From: Mastigamoeba balamuthi
Lineage: Eukaryota > Evosea > Mastigamoebida > Mastigamoebidae
NCBI GenBank assembly: GCA_902651635.1
Contig: CACRSC010000472.1
Span: 109,562 to 173,561 of the forward strand
DNA length: 64,000 bases
Direction of reading: 5' to 3'
Shown: piece by piece, positions 21,606-34,338 of the stretch
Layout: each line of letters begins with the position of its first letter
Numbering within the stretch: position 1 is the first letter of the stretch
Made by a program: the position numbers and the translations under genes
The notes under the pieces: generated by a model
What the model saw: the letters and a program-made list of their open reading frames with translations, nothing else
The model's database searches: none
Told to the model about the DNA's origin: nothing

Positions 21606-22089
21606 ATTTTTCGATTATAACGATTAAATTTTAGAAACGATATTGCTTAATGTCAGCACAGGAACGGAGACAGAGGATTAAATGAGCAGAGCCTGGCTCT
21701 GATGGGAACTGAGCATGAGAACACATCCCCCCTCACCCATGCCAAAACATCCCACACCTGTGCACAGGACAAAGGCAGAAAAAATCTATGAATCAAATTA
21801 AGCACATGGTCCCAGTATTGGGCAAGGCACTGAACATTGTTCAACAGGCCCAACCACTGAAGGGCCAGAGAGAGGGTGACACCAACCCAAGCCCACTCGT
21901 CAATGGGAGTCCTTGTGCTACAACTGCAGCATGTATGAGCATATTGCAGGCAATTATCATCTTCACGTACAACAGCACTCAAGGCATGAGAGCATGATTG
22001 ATGTGCAAAAGTTGCGCAGAAATTGCATCACTAGAGATTTAGCACTAAATGCATAAAAGTCGCAGTGCTGACCAAATCCTTATTTATAG

Positions 22090-22260
22090 TATTGATGTGT
22101 TACGCATTACTGATGCATCTGCTGGTGATAGATGCTATCTGCCAACGGTACAAGTATGTGCCGGTGTTAAATGCATATGTTAGCATTACCTGTTATTACT
22201 GGTGGTACATGCTATCTGCTGGCAGTTAATCCATATGCACCACAGAACAAGATACATGCC
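22090..22260. repeat. TGCCAGCAGCAYAT motif cluster, copy 3
   Basis: Diverged members such as ATCTGCTGGTGATAGATG, TATGTGCCGGTGTTAAATG and CTATCTGCTGGCAGTTAATC, related to the clusters at 12,870 and 13,690. It lies about 250 bp inside the right border of the island. Confidence 0.45.
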
Positions 22261-22590
22261 ATCTTAAAGACCCCTCCAGATGGACTCGTTCAGGGGCCAA
22301 CATGTATGAATTTAGTCATAAATTTGCGGGTATGACCGCTAATAAAACTCCTACATGCGGTAGAAAGGGCAGGTCTATATGACGTAATTTGTATTAAATA
22401 GATGCTGTTGTTCATTATTGTCGAAAACGCCAGGGGATAACACAGATTTCTGAGGATTTCCCGCCAATCAGAGGGGGAACCCCCAAAAGACAGCACTGGG
22501 TGTTTCATAACCTGATACTTAAAAAGTGAAAAGTGTCTTTGCTTTTTATTTTTTCATATCATGCAACTGGATCTCAGCTGATAATTTCCT

Positions 22591-24910
22591 TTACTTCTTA
22601 ATAAAATCAAAAACCTTGCTCGAGGATGACAGAGCAGACAGAGCAGCAGCTTTTACAACAGGAAGAAAGCTGTTATCAATTGCCGAGAGCTCTCGGAGGC
22701 AAACTTCGTTCTCTCCACTCACAAGTGCATCTATGCCCTTCTGGAAGTGTGAGGCGGCCATCAAGGTCATATCACCGATAGATCCGGTTTTTCCTAGCAA
22801 TGTGTACACTTCCAGTGGCATGCTACATCCCCGAACAGTGGTTATTCCACATGAGTGACCGATGATGGGTGCTCCCTGTGTATCGTCTGTGACAAGTGAC
22901 ACGGTTCCATTGGCAACGGCAGCATTCCAAGTATCACCAGTAATTAGTATTCCCGTTGTGGGACGAATGGTCTTGGTTACTTCCTGTAGCCTGGAAGCAA
23001 TGCATACAACCTCCCCGATAGCAGTGTAGTTAATCAGAGTGCCGAAGGCACCGACATCACCAACCAGCACAGTGCCTGAAGCAACACTGACCCTAACCCC
23101 CGGGCACTTGAAGTTCCCGTACTTTGCCTCACTCTCCCACGTACTTCGAAGTTTGTGAACGCAGTTTTGCATAGCCACAGCTGCCTCACAGGCCCGGCTC
23201 TCGTGGTTGAGGCATTCACATGGTGCGTTGAACGCAACCATCACCTCTGTCATGGATTATGAGTGTTCATATATTCTTGTGGATCGTACCATCACCAATG
23301 AACTTGTCAATGTACCCCCCGTATTGCTTGGCAGTGTTCGCCAGGTTTGTAAGAATCTCGTTCAGAAGGCCAGCGAACTCATTCATCGTCCCCTCTGCTC
23401 TGCATCTGTCAATCATTGCTGTTGAGCCCTCGATGTCACAAAACAGCACGGATGCCTCCCGGGGAGATAGTGGTGATGAGATAATTCCGCTGCCGATGAC
23501 CCATGTTGCCAGGTCCATAGAAACATATCTGCCCACACAGTATAGGGAGTGTACCATTTTGTCTGCTGCTTGTAACACTCCAGAGACCTCGTTTAGGAAG
23601 TTACCCATGGACGAAAAAGACTGCCTCCTGGGCGACCTGGAGAATTGGTTTTTTTCTCCCGTCTGACAGACCAGGGAAGTGGTACTGACACTTGGAGTGA
23701 GAGTTGCCTGAGCAATTCCATGCATGTTAAGACCAGCGAGATTGTTGATTGTTATCACAGCACGGCCGAGAGGCTTTGTGAGTAAGATATGCTGTACAAC
23801 CCAGGAAATCAGAGCAGCCACCACAGCAAAGCCCGCAGCAATACCAATACAGATTCCCAAAGTCTGGTTCAGTTCACCATAGGCAGCATTTTCCGGGACA
23901 GCATAGTAGACGATCCATACTGTGTCTGTCCCAACAGTAATTGCTGAGGACGAGACAATGTGAGAACTAGTTCGATGCATCGTGACCACTTTTCCTGTCA
24001 AACCAGAGTCAACTAAATCCTGCCCAATGCGAGCTGTCGTCCGATCACCACAGGTCTCGTTGTTCATCATAATATACTGGATCTTCTTGTTAACCATGAT
24101 CCACGACGTTCCTCGTGAGAGAGCAACGAGTATTCCGGTTTTGTCTGTTACGAATGCTCGCGAGTTTGGGTACGGGTCATCGGCAAGCGATTTATTGAGA
24201 CTCGCCGAGAGATCGACAGCGGATGTCCATGTTTGGAACAGGCCTATCTGCCCTGGTGCTCCTGGTTCGCAGGTTACACCACCTTTGCAGAGACGGAGGG
24301 TATGTGCGATCATCAGCTCGAATGTTGCAGCACTATAGCCCACGACGTGTGTCACAGGAGTAGCGAGCTGCCCCCCGAGATATGCATTTGTCGTCAGCGA
24401 GTAGTTCCTGAACCACGTGTAATTCACGTCCCCAGAGCTAGTCTCAGTCACTCTATACCGCATTATCTGCGCTGCTGTGGTCGTTTTGTCAATTGTGTAC
24501 ATGCCATTGGCTGCGCAGATTCCCCCGTCCTGCTTCGAGTTGACTATTGCCACAAAGTGTCCATGGTCCTCGGGGAAGTAGAAGGCTATCCACGTGACGT
24601 ACTGCTGCAGAGCCTTGTATCCCCAGTAGAAAGGCGTCATGGTGTCGAAGTCCGACTTGGCGGGCAGCATCTTCGACTGAAACAGCGTCTGGAAGTGCTG
24701 GGCGACGTCGTAGGTGCGCCGGTCGATGTTGGTTACAGTGGCTACTTGGAGAGCCAGCTGCCTGTTGATGTCCCTCTTGATGAGTTTGAGGGCGTAGCTT
24801 GTCGACAGCGTCGAGAAGCATGCGATCACAGCCCCAACGAGTACAATCGAGGTCACTAGGTTAATCGCCGCGGTTGCAGCTCCGGCAGAGATGTGGGGGC
24901 TCTTCGCCAT
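22591..24910 (-). CDS. Membrane class III nucleotide cyclase with Cache sensor
   Basis: Two exons, 23290-24910 and 22591-23246, joined across a 43-nt intron. The join restores FIGDEVMVAFNAP, and the protein is 758 aa. Layout: short cytosolic N-terminus; TM1 (about 17-37); a large extracellular Cache-like sensor (about 40-365); TM2 (GICIGIAAGFAVVAALISWV); a HAMP-like linker; and a class III cyclase catalytic domain. First metal site: FCDIEGST. Purine/second metal site: DKFIGDE, whose Lys favours ATP. The usual GDxVNxAARL block instead reads GEVVCIASRL: the transition-state Arg is kept, but the Asp and the Asn are replaced by Glu and Cys. It should make cAMP (or cGMP) in response to an outside ligand, if active. 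An AATAAA signal lies about 41 nt past the stop. It is less GC-rich than its right-hand neighbours and sits at the island border. Confidence 0.88.
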
Positions 24911-25538
24911 TGGAGGGGGCGGCAGACACTCTTGAGAATATCAAAACTACAAAAAGTGAGGTGATTTATGAGAAATGGTCCGTCCTATTTCAGGGGTGGA
25001 AATGGACCCGGATCAGTGGAAATGCCTGTTCTTTCTCACGCACGACTTGGCACACCCCAAAAGTGGCGTTTTTCGGCGGTTTTTGCTTGGTGGCGAGAAC
25101 CTTGATTGTTTCAGTGTGAATCGGTGGTTCGTGGAGGAAAAAGCGAGGTGAAAAAAAAACTCGCCCTGAAAGACAGTCAACGAGATGTCATTGCCGCTCC
25201 TCGCATCGCACCAGCATCACACCGCCCTCCAAAAATGCCCGCGGGGTGTGCGTGTGCTGGTAGCCCAGACTGCGGGCGGGTCTCATTACAGAGAAATCAA
25301 CCCCTCCATACCCCAACGCGACTCCGTAGCCGGTGTTCGTTGCCCCGCCGAAAAAGCCTCTGATTAACGGCACACCGCGGGCAATAATGGCGATGAAGCG
25401 CCGTGGTGCTGCGACCGGGAGGGTTTCGCTGGTAGTATCGGTTTTCGCGTTGGGGTCTTGCACCCACAAGGGCAGCAGACCGAATCGGGTCTATCAAAAA
25501 CAACTCAGAGGTCGCTCTCTGCCTCGCCCCTCTCCGGG
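24911..25538. promoter_or_regulatory. Upstream region of the cyclase gene
   Basis: 628 bp between the cyclase start and the end of the next leftward gene. GAATATC lies at 24,933-24,939, about 25 bp upstream of the cyclase ATG, matching the motif seen before other genes. No gene seen; ORFs here overlap on all frames and lack support. Confidence 0.4.
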
Positions 25539-26518
25539 CTACGACTGCGGCGAGCTCTGCCCGTGGCCGCCGGGCGTGCTGATGCCCCTGTTGCGCTGCG
25601 TCACGTCCCCCGTCGGCGTCGCGTCGGCGGTCTCGCTCGACGTGCTGTACGGCGGCGCTGCTGCGGCCCACCCAGCCGCGGTCGGGGGCCTGCTGTCCGT
25701 CGAGTGCGACGTGCCCGTGCACGCGCCCGCCCTCGTGTTGTAGTCGGGCGCCAGCAGGTCGATCCCCGACGGCGGCTTGAACGCGCGCCCCAGCTGCTGC
25801 GCAGAGCTCCCGGGGCTCCCGCTGCCCGCGTACGCCGGCCCGACCTGCGGCGACCTCGGCGTCCGCATCGCCCCCGTCGGCGACTTGGGCGGCAGCTGGT
25901 ACCCCGCGCCCGGCGCCACGCCCAGCGACACCGCCAGCGGCGACCTGGTCGACGACGACGAGAGCGGCTGCAGCGCGGGCGCGTCCGGGGCCTCGGAGGG
26001 CGCGAGGTCCATGCGGACGGCCCTCCGCAGCCCCGGGGGCGTACCGCTGGCCCCCACCGAGCCGCTCCGGGCCCGGTCGAGGTCGTGCAGCGTCACGGCG
26101 GTCGCGTGCCACGGCGACTGGTGCCCTGCCGGCGCGTCCGCGCTCGTCTCGGTCCCGTCCGGCGCCTTCGGACTGCGCGTTTCAGCGACTGAGTCTGCGA
26201 GTCTGCGAGCGGGTATTGCGCACCTCTTCTGCTGGGACGAGAGGCCGCTGCCGGGCATCTGCACGCTGATGAGCGAGGCGGAGCGGCGCCGGACAGAGGG
26301 CGAGAGCTGGCCGGGAGGCGCGGCGACCGCGAGGGCCGGCGGGGACGAGAGGCCGCCGAGGGCAGCGCGGACCGAGCGCAGCAGGTGCTCGCAGGCGCCG
26401 GCGGACTCGGCCAGCCCCCGCACGTCCGAGGACTCGCGGACGAGCCGCAGGGACTCGGTGAGCGCGGCGTCGCAGCGGCGGTGCAGCTCGGCGATCGCGG
26501 AGGGGGTGCCCTGCTGCA
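25539..26518 (-). CDS. Ser/Pro-rich protein with helical N-terminus
   Basis: ATG at 26518 opens a frame to a stop at 25539, with one likely intron at about 26,175-26,230 (a multiple of three, so unspliced reading stays open); about 305 aa. The first ~70 residues look like a helical hairpin (IAELHRRCDAALTESLRLVR ... EHLLRSVRAALGGL). The remainder is low-complexity Ser/Pro/Ala with repeated SP sites (KSPTG, RTPRSP, GSPGSS), typical of a disordered, kinase-regulated tail. No family recognised. A strong AAAATATCTG motif lies 47-56 bp upstream of the ATG, which supports this start. Confidence 0.55.
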
Positions 26519-26564
26519 TTCTTTCTCTGTGCAATATTTGGACCGGCCGGACCAGAATCAGGAA

Positions 26565-26574
26565 AATATCTGAG
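26565..26574 (+). promoter_or_regulatory. AAAATATCTG promoter-like motif
   Basis: Exact AAAATATCTG, 47 bp upstream of the leftward ATG at 26518 and about 230 bp upstream of the rightward DOCK ATG at 26804. The same 10-mer is found at 147 and 47,542. A CGATATCC variant at about 26,747 is nearer the DOCK start. Confidence 0.45.
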
Positions 26575-26803
26575 CAAAACGGAGCGAGGGTGCCACCCGC
26601 CGCCACTCGCACGGCGGCACGGCGGGCGCCTGGATTCGCGGACGGGCACGCAGCGGATGGGGGTTGTCTGCTGGTCAAGAGCCCGAGAAAATGACCCATC
26701 CGCGATTACCCAAGGCACGAGCGGTGCATAATTTTGAATTTTAGTCGATATCCGACCCCCCGCCCCGCGCATCGGGGAGCCTGGCAACACTTCAGGGCCC
26801 ATA

Positions 26804-29800
26804 ATGGCCGACCAGCAGTCCGGGGGCCTCTCCCCGCCGACGCCGACGCTCCCGTCGTCGTCCCCGCGCGTCGCCATCCAGACCGCCTTCAAAATGCTCA
26901 AGGCCAGTTTTTCACGCCGCCCTCGTGCCCGTTTTACCAACGAACCCCTCCGAGCGAGCTCGTTCTACTGCATCTCCGGCAGTGATCGCAATCCCAGCCC
27001 CCTCCCGAGCCTGACCCCCGCGCGCGACCCTGCGCCGTGCGCTGTGGCGTGATTCTCGTGCGGGTCTGTTGGGTCCCCCCCTTGCCAACCGAATGCAGGA
27101 GCGGCAGCAGGAGAAGGACGTTGTGGTGACGGCGATCAAGGACCCGTCGCCGCGGCCGGCGCTCGAGGCGGACCCCGCCGCCGAGGCCCTCGCGAGCGCC
27201 GCGCGCGGGCTCGAGCAGCGCATCGCGGCGGCGCGCGCGCGGCACCCGTCGGACCCGTTCCTGTCGTTTGCGCACGAGCCGGCGTTCAGTGCGCGGAGCA
27301 TACCGCGGACGACGTCGACGTCGGTGCCGCACGAGGAGGCGCTGGAGCCCCACGCGAGGTTCTGCGTCGACGCGCTCAACTACCCGCTGACGGTCGTGCG
27401 CCGCAACGCGTGCCCGGCGCCGAGGTCGCGGTCGCCGTCGCCGGGGCTGCCCGGCCAGCAGCCGCTGCAGCACTCGCGGCCCATGTCGGTCATGATGGCG
27501 GGACCGCTGCCCCACGTCAGCTCCGTGTCGCCGCTGACGTCGCCGCACCGCGACTCGCGCGTGACGTCGTCGGCAGGCGAGCTCTCGGACGTGTCGATCG
27601 GCACGGTGGCGCTGCCGACCAACGGGCCGCAGGGGTCGCCGGGCAGCAGCAGCACGCCGCCCGCCCGCGTGGGCGACCACGACGAGCTCGACCCCGAGTG
27701 GTTCGAGACGCCCTCGGCCGCGGGCGACGCCAGGCGCGAGGCCGCCAGGCGCCAGATGCTCGCGTCGGGCTTCCCCCGCGTGCTGCTGCCCAACGACGAC
27801 GAGGAGTGCCGCAGGATGCCGCCCCCAGACGCCCCGACCGCCTCTGCTGTCGTGTTCGCAGATACCCTCCCAGACCCCTGCGCTGGCTGGCTGGGCTGAC
27901 CTGCTGCGCGTGCGGGGCCCCTCTGCAGGAGGAAGAACAAGGTCGTGATCGAGGCCCAGCAGGTGTCGTTTGCGCTGGGCGACCTCGAGCCGTTCTACTG
28001 CTCGCTGGCGCTGTACGACCTCGTGACGGGCACAAAGGTCAGCGAGGACTTCCACTTCGAGCACAACAGGAACGCGGTCCGCGACGTCATCACGCCGGGC
28101 GCCTCGGAGAACCCGGACTACGTCACGTGCGCCACGAGGGCGCTGTTCTCGCTGCCCCTGTCGAGGACGGGGCTCAACGTCTGGGCCTTGGTGAGGGCCT
28201 CCAAGGCCTTCCAGGGCGACCCGAGCGACGTCATTGAGCCCTACGTGCACGCCAGCGCCGGGGGCGACAACGTCAAGGCCGCCAAGAACCTCTCGCAGAG
28301 GCTGCTCGAGGACCTGCGAAGGGGGATCTGCTCCTACAGGCAGACGATGTGCTACGGGGCGTTCGAGCTGATGAACGAGGCGGGGGAAGTGTCCTACGGC
28401 ACTCACATAGGTTCCGCCATCCCCTGTCCCGTACCCTGTTCCACTTACCCCGACACTAGACTCGTTTGTGAAGGCCGAGATAACATCACCACGGGACGCT
28501 ATAGACCTGCTTCTCGAGTTCAGGGTGCGCAGAATCTGCTCTGTCCTGCCTTGCTCAATTCCGCACAGGAGGACAAACGGAAAGCGCGCAAATCCGACCA
28601 GCACAAGATACCGTCTCTGTGCGCCTTCCAGAGCATGGCACCGGTAGTAACAACTCTCCAGGTGGAAGTTCGACGTGTCCCGTCCAGAGGACCTGCCTGC
28701 GGACGCGATATTCCTCGATACCATGAGGAGACCGATGACCAAGACCCCGAGGCAGACGTTCGACGACATCTGGGCCAGGGGAGTGCTCGCCGAGGAGTCT
28801 GCTCCAGACCTGTCCAAGGTGCTCCCACAGAGCATGGTGTACGACATCCAGGCGTTCGGGCCCGCGTTGGAGCCTTCCCTTGTGCTGTCGCTGAACAACA
28901 CGATGTTCATCCACCCCAGCTCGGTACCACCGATTGCCCATCGTCGTGACCTGAGCAACATCACCACTCCAGATATGTCTTCCAAAGAGCAAGAAGAAGC
29001 TCAACCTGTGTATCACGGCGTACATCCGGGACAGAGACACTCCCCTCACGTCCAGCGAGGTTTGATTCCCCCTTTGGCTTCTCTGTCCTCACGCCGCTGG
29101 CGGCAAAACAACACAAAGGAGGGCTGTTTGCCGTACTTCTTCGGCAGGTCGTGGACGAAGAACTTTGTTTCTTCGCAGGCTACAGACGTCAGGTACCATG
29201 CGGCCTACAACGGGTGCTCTTTCGCCGACGAGTTCAAGATTCAGCTGCCTCTTCCGGTGACCCAAGACCACCACCTGCTCTTCATAATCCGCAACGTCGT
29301 CACGGACGATGTACGCACTTTGGCACGGCATATCATCTGAGTCCGCGAGACAGAAGGAGAAGGAAACGGATCCGAAGAAGAAAGAAGCGGACACCTGGTT
29401 CGCGGTGTTGCCCCTGCGAAGCAAGTTTGGCGGGTTCATCGAGAGCGGTGAACACGTCCTGCCCATTCTGCCCGGACCGCCTACACGGAGTTATCTCGTG
29501 TTCCTTCTGCACAACGTATTTCAGACAATATACGCCCGGCGACCACTCACCTACCAACGACAGGAGACTGCCAACGCCGAGTGCCAAATGCGGGTGAACA
29601 TCAGGACGATATCTACCGTGTACCCGCAGGAATCGTCGCTTTCCACGCTGCTTCAGATCATGTCCGTTCCGGCAAGCTCCAGCCTCGCGAAGCTCGAAGA
29701 GGCAATCGGATTTCTGGGGAAGATCAACGCCGGCCTAGCCTCGCAGTACCTGACCCCCATTCTGCGCTGCATCCTGGGCACCCTCTGCCAGGATCTCCCG

Positions 29801-32800
29801 CAGAAGACGCGCATACACCTCGTGGAGTCGATGTTCCGTCTGCTCAGCGGCATGATGGAGGTGTTCGGGGGCAACCCCAGGTTCACGCCGCTCCAGCAGT
29901 TCGTCGTCTACCAGTCGGCGAACGTGAACTCGGTGTCCAAGAGCGTGGCCAAGTACGAGGTCTTCGAGGGGCTGTTGATCGCGTTCGACGACTACCTGGC
30001 GCACTTCATTGCAGTGCGCAGCTTCTCTTGGGCGCGGCGAGGTCTCTTTTCAACTGAACTCTGCCCTTTGTTCATCAGGCCGGAATGGATAAGGAGGCGG
30101 CCATTCTCACGGAGAGTGTGCTCAAGTTCACCTGGTTTGTCTTGGACGTCACGACAAAGTCTCTCGTTCTGGAGCTCATCGACAGCGGGCTGCTGCGCGA
30201 CACTACGAGGGCGCACTGGTCGACGATGAGCGATCGCTGGACGAGCATCGCCGTGAAGCTCGAGAGCCTGGCGGCTAACCTTGGGACGTTCATCAGGAAC
30301 GCTCTCGTCAGTGGCAGGATGGTGTACGACTCGATCAACAGCTTCGCGTTCTTCGTCAGGGACCTGCTGTCGGTCTTCCATCGCGGGGCCACCACTCGGA
30401 TGGTGCAGCTCTTCTGCCTGGCGATCACCAGGAACGCGTCCGAGGAAACTGCCGGCGGTCTGTACTGGGCCAAGTTCGAGTTCCTGTCCCTGGTGTGCGA
30501 CCACGAGAATTTTGTTCCGTTGAACAATCCCGTGCTACCACCGACGGAGCACAACTCCTCTGTCGCCGAGTTCCTCATGTGCACCTCCTCTCCACCTTAT
30601 CTCGCCTTCTCACACGCATTCAAGGAACGCCCAGCCGTTGATGTACATCGCGATACACGAGGTGTTCGAGCCGCTGACATTCTCACGCAACACGGACATC
30701 AGGACCAGAGTGAGTGCGCGGTATCAACACCGTTTCTAACTCAGGGGGCCAATTAGGGGGCGGCGTTCCTCTTTCAGCTGCTGATACGACTGGACGCATC
30801 CGAGACGTTCTCCACCGACGACGCAAAGAGCCGCATCGCGATGCTGTTCTTCGGGGTCATCTTCGTGCGTGGGCAGGTGCACCCGCGACGTCTGACACAC
30901 CTCTGCAGGCGATATCAAAAAAGTTCCTGAAGTGCTGTATGTCTGTCGGCGATGCCGCCGAGAAGCAGGCGATGTTCGTCATCCTGGTGTACGTGCTCAA
31001 GTACACGGACCCCTCGTTCTTCCTGCGGTGGCTCACGCGCGAGACATTCACGCGCGTCGGGCTTCTGATGAACTCCTTGTCGGCAGCGCTCAATGTCCTC
31101 GACGTATGGTGGAGTCTCCGTTGCCCTCTCGCTGACGGCAATTCTCGCAGTGGAGGTCTGCGATGGTCCTGACGGCGCCGTTTCGAGGAGCGAGGGCTTC
31201 GCTCAAGCAGGCTGCGGGGCAGGACACGTCCACGGGGACCCTGAGGGTGACTTCTGCAAGGACAGCAGACGTCGACAACTTTATGTCTCTCCGCGCCTCG
31301 ATGACCCCGGACCCTTCCCCGAAAGACGACAAGCTCGGGTTCGGGACCATCACGAGGCGCTCACGAAGGCACGCGCCCTCTGATTCCACTCGCCTTGTCT
31401 CACACTTTTTCGCTATTCTAGACGGCCGTCGAATTCTGCACTGCTGGACTCGCAGTCTCAGTCGTCGCAGGCCCAGCCGACACTGCAAGCGAGGAAGCTC
31501 TCAGAAGTCGACGCGGGAGTCAAGGCCATGCAGGAGTACGAGGCGCGCAACGTGGCGACCGAGGTGGCGGCCGTCTGCCTCGGGGTCATGGAGGTCGTGT
31601 CGAACCTGTTCCAGACGCAGATGACAGTCGATGGCGACAAGAGCCTGCTCTCGGACATCTTCGACTGTGTGACGGCCTTTATGCGGACGAACCAGTCGGC
31701 AAAGTTCTACACAGTCTACTTTGACTTCCTGCGCAGCTTCTGCTTCAAGAACAGGCGCCTGCTGTTCAACCCCGCCGTTGGGTACCTCGGCGATCTCAGC
31801 CTCGACCTCGTCCGCTTCTGTAACTCGCCCGCGGATAAGATCCGTCTGCAAGCAACGGCGACGCTCTACACGCTCTCAAAGGTCAGTTAACCTCTTACGT
31901 GGCTGTGTTAACACGCGTTTCTGCGTAGCTCAACTTCCGCGAGCTCGTATCGACGGACTTTGTGAGGTACAACATAACGATGGCGCTGGCCAAGATGTCG
32001 CTCGAGGACACGGAGCTCATCGAGAGGTCGCTGGCGACAGTGCAGCACTACGCCAAGATCGACAAGGACGCGCAGATCATGGCCGTCACCGCCGAGGACG
32101 CGGCGTCTGGGCGCAAGCGCGCCCGCAAGCTCGAGACAGCGCTCATCTCGGATGTCGAGGAGTTCGAGGAGTGGCTCGTAAAGTGTCTCGAGAAGAGCAC
32201 AGCCAAGGTCCCCGACAACGCCTCGCCCGAGGACATCAAGGCGCTGTCGCGGAGCACCGAGGAGCTGTACTCGTCGATGCGCGCCAAGGACACGCACTAC
32301 GCGACCCTGAGGGAGCGCGCGAGGCTGCTGTTGTTGGCGAAGCCCTGCAGCCGCGTGGGCACGCTCATCGACGATGCCGGCCTGCTGTGGGAGATTGTGG
32401 ACTTCGAGCTCTACGACCGCAAACACTTGCTCAAGTTCGCCGAATCTCGCAACCGCGTGCACGCGCGCATCCGCGAGCAGTTCTCCGCGCGTCTCGACCG
32501 ACTCTGCAAGCAAGTGGACGACATCATCAAGGTTTGCGTCTTGTTTTCTCTGAAAACCGACGATCGCTAACCAGGGCATTTTTGGCAGCGCGGAGGAGCG
32601 ACTGCGATGTCGGACGGGCAGTCGACGAGAAGGCAGATCAAGAGGTGGGCGAGCGAGCTGCACTCGACGCAGCGAATGCTGCTTGACAAGGCTCGCGTCC
32701 CGGGCATGCCCTCGACGTCGGAAGTGGAGGACAAGCTCAGGCAGGCGCTGTCGCTGACGGACTCGCAGCACACGCTGCCTCTGGCCTCGTCGCAGGAGGA

Positions 32801-34338
32801 GAGCCACGACGAGCCATCGAGCGCACAGGGTGCGGATGAGCCGGAGCGCAGCGAGTTCAGCCAGAACGTGCAGCTGCTCGGCCAGCACATATCGCTCATC
32901 ATCCGCGACACCAAGAGGCTCAACCGCATGCGCGTGTCGGCGGCGGACGTGGACAGCGTGCGCGAGCTGCACTGGAGCATCGCGCAGGCGTACATCGACA
33001 TGCCGGGCCTGCACGTCACGTGGCTCAACGACCTCAGCGCCGCGCACGAGAGGGACGGCAACATCTGCGAGGCCGGCATGTGCAAGGTGCGCGCGGCCAA
33101 GGTCGTCTTCGACTGCATCTCGCAGCGCCTGCCCGTCAGGCTCGACGTTGGCATACTGGAGCGGATGGACTCGTCGCTGGCGACGAACAAGCGCGAGTCT
33201 AAGAGCGAAGCGGGCGGGCTCATCTTCGCATCGGCCGAGGTCACCGAGCAGGGCCTTCTGGCGATCATCACCGACGGGGTGCGCCTGCTGCGCAAGGCCG
33301 AGTACTACGAGCTCTGCGTGTGGCTCAACCAGTTCGTGTTGCCCCTGCTCGAGTTCATCGGCGACCCCGCGAGGCTGGCGCGCATACACAGCGAGATCCA
33401 CGAGACGTACCTGGCGCTCTCCAAGCGGGACACCGCGCGGCTGATCGGGAACTACTTTCGAGTCGGCTTCTACGGCCGCGCCTTTGAGGAGCAGGACGGC
33501 AAGGAGTTCATCTACATGGAGAAGCCCGGGGTGCATCTGTTCGAGCTCAAGGACCGCCTGCTGCAGAAGTACTCGAAGACGCCCAACGACATCGCGGTCG
33601 CGGACCTCACGAAGCCCGACCCGCCCTCGGGCACGGCCGCCAGCGCCATCCTCGTGGCTGCCGTCAAGCCCTTCTTCGACCAGGCCGAGACCCAGAAGCA
33701 GAGGTCGTACTTCAAGCGCAACTCGCTCATCCGTGCGCCCGCTCTCCCGCTTTTTCTTAAATTCGATCGGAATTCAATTGATTGTGATGGCAGGGACGTT
33801 CTACTACGAGACGCCGTTCACCAAGGCCGAGGGGCCGTGCACCGAGGACGCGCGCAAGCAGTGGAAGAGGCGCACGATCGTCACGAGCGCGTCGACGTTC
33901 CCGTCGTCGCTGCGGCGGCTGCCGATCGCGGACAAGACGATTGTCGAGCTGACGCCCATCGAGAACGCGCGCGAGATGGTGGACCGCAGGACGACGGAGC
34001 TCTCGGAGGAGACCAGCAGGGTCCGCGCCGCGGCGAGCTCGGGGTCGCCGACGAACCTCAACGCGCTGCAGGGCGTGCTCAAGGGCAGCATCCGCGCCGA
34101 GGTGCACGGGGGCATCGAGGAGCTGCTGCTGGCGTTCCTGACGCCCGAGGAGAAGGCCCAGTGGTCCGCGGAGCTCGTCGCCATGTTCTCGTCCAGCGTC
34201 CGCAAGTTCATGCACGCGTGCAGGCTCGCGCTCGACGTCAGCAGGGAGGTCGGGACGGCGGACTCGCGCTCGATGCAGGGCGAGTTCGAGTCGTCGTTCC
34301 TCAAGCTCGAGGAGAACGTGCGCGTGCTCTGCCTCTAG
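26804..34338 (+). CDS. DOCK-family RhoGEF (DOCK-C/D, DOCK6-8 type)
   Basis: Very large multi-exon guanine nucleotide exchange factor for Rac/Cdc42, roughly 2,000 residues. N-terminal part: a charged/Ser-rich region, then LEPFYCSLALYDLVTGTKVS and CATRALFSLPLSRTGLNVWA ... FQGDP, a block typical of DOCK6-8/zizimin proteins. DHR-1 (C2-like, phosphoinositide-binding) lies at about 28,900-29,560, with YHAAYNGCSFADEFKIQLPL, DHHLLFIIRN and GEHVLPILPG. A long helical (ARM-like) middle follows (29,590-32,570). DHR-2, the catalytic domain, is at about 32,600-34,338: GLHVTWLNDLSAAHERDGNI, YFRVGFYGRAFEEQDGKEFI, FYYETPFTKAEGP and LQGVLKGSIRAEVHGGIEEL. In the last block the nucleotide-sensor position usually occupied by Val appears as Ile. 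Many short introns; internal exon joins, especially exon 1 to exon 2 near 26,900-27,095, are approximate. Confidence 0.9.

Larger units (their letters stand above)
11216..22510. other. AT-rich accessory island, 11.3 kb
   Basis: Base composition drops abruptly near 11,216 from the GC-rich host gene space and rises again only past 22,500. The island holds a decayed LINE, a transposase fragment, a recent direct duplication, several families of short dispersed repeats, hairpins and small multi-exon orphan genes. I saw no terminal repeats or target-site duplication marking it as a single element, so it is more likely a nest of insertions. 11,216-12,200 holds no gene I can support. Confidence 0.7.

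Noticed and set aside
11216-22510. The whole island as one viral or virus-like insertion
   Set aside because: No capsid, integrase, polymerase B or packaging ATPase motif was seen, and no terminal repeats. The recognisable parts are a LINE fragment and a DNA-transposon fragment.
25777-26694. 305-codon plus-strand frame overlapping the Ser/Pro-rich gene
   Set aside because: Antisense shadow. The minus frame has a better start, an upstream AAAATATCTG motif and a coherent helical N-terminus.
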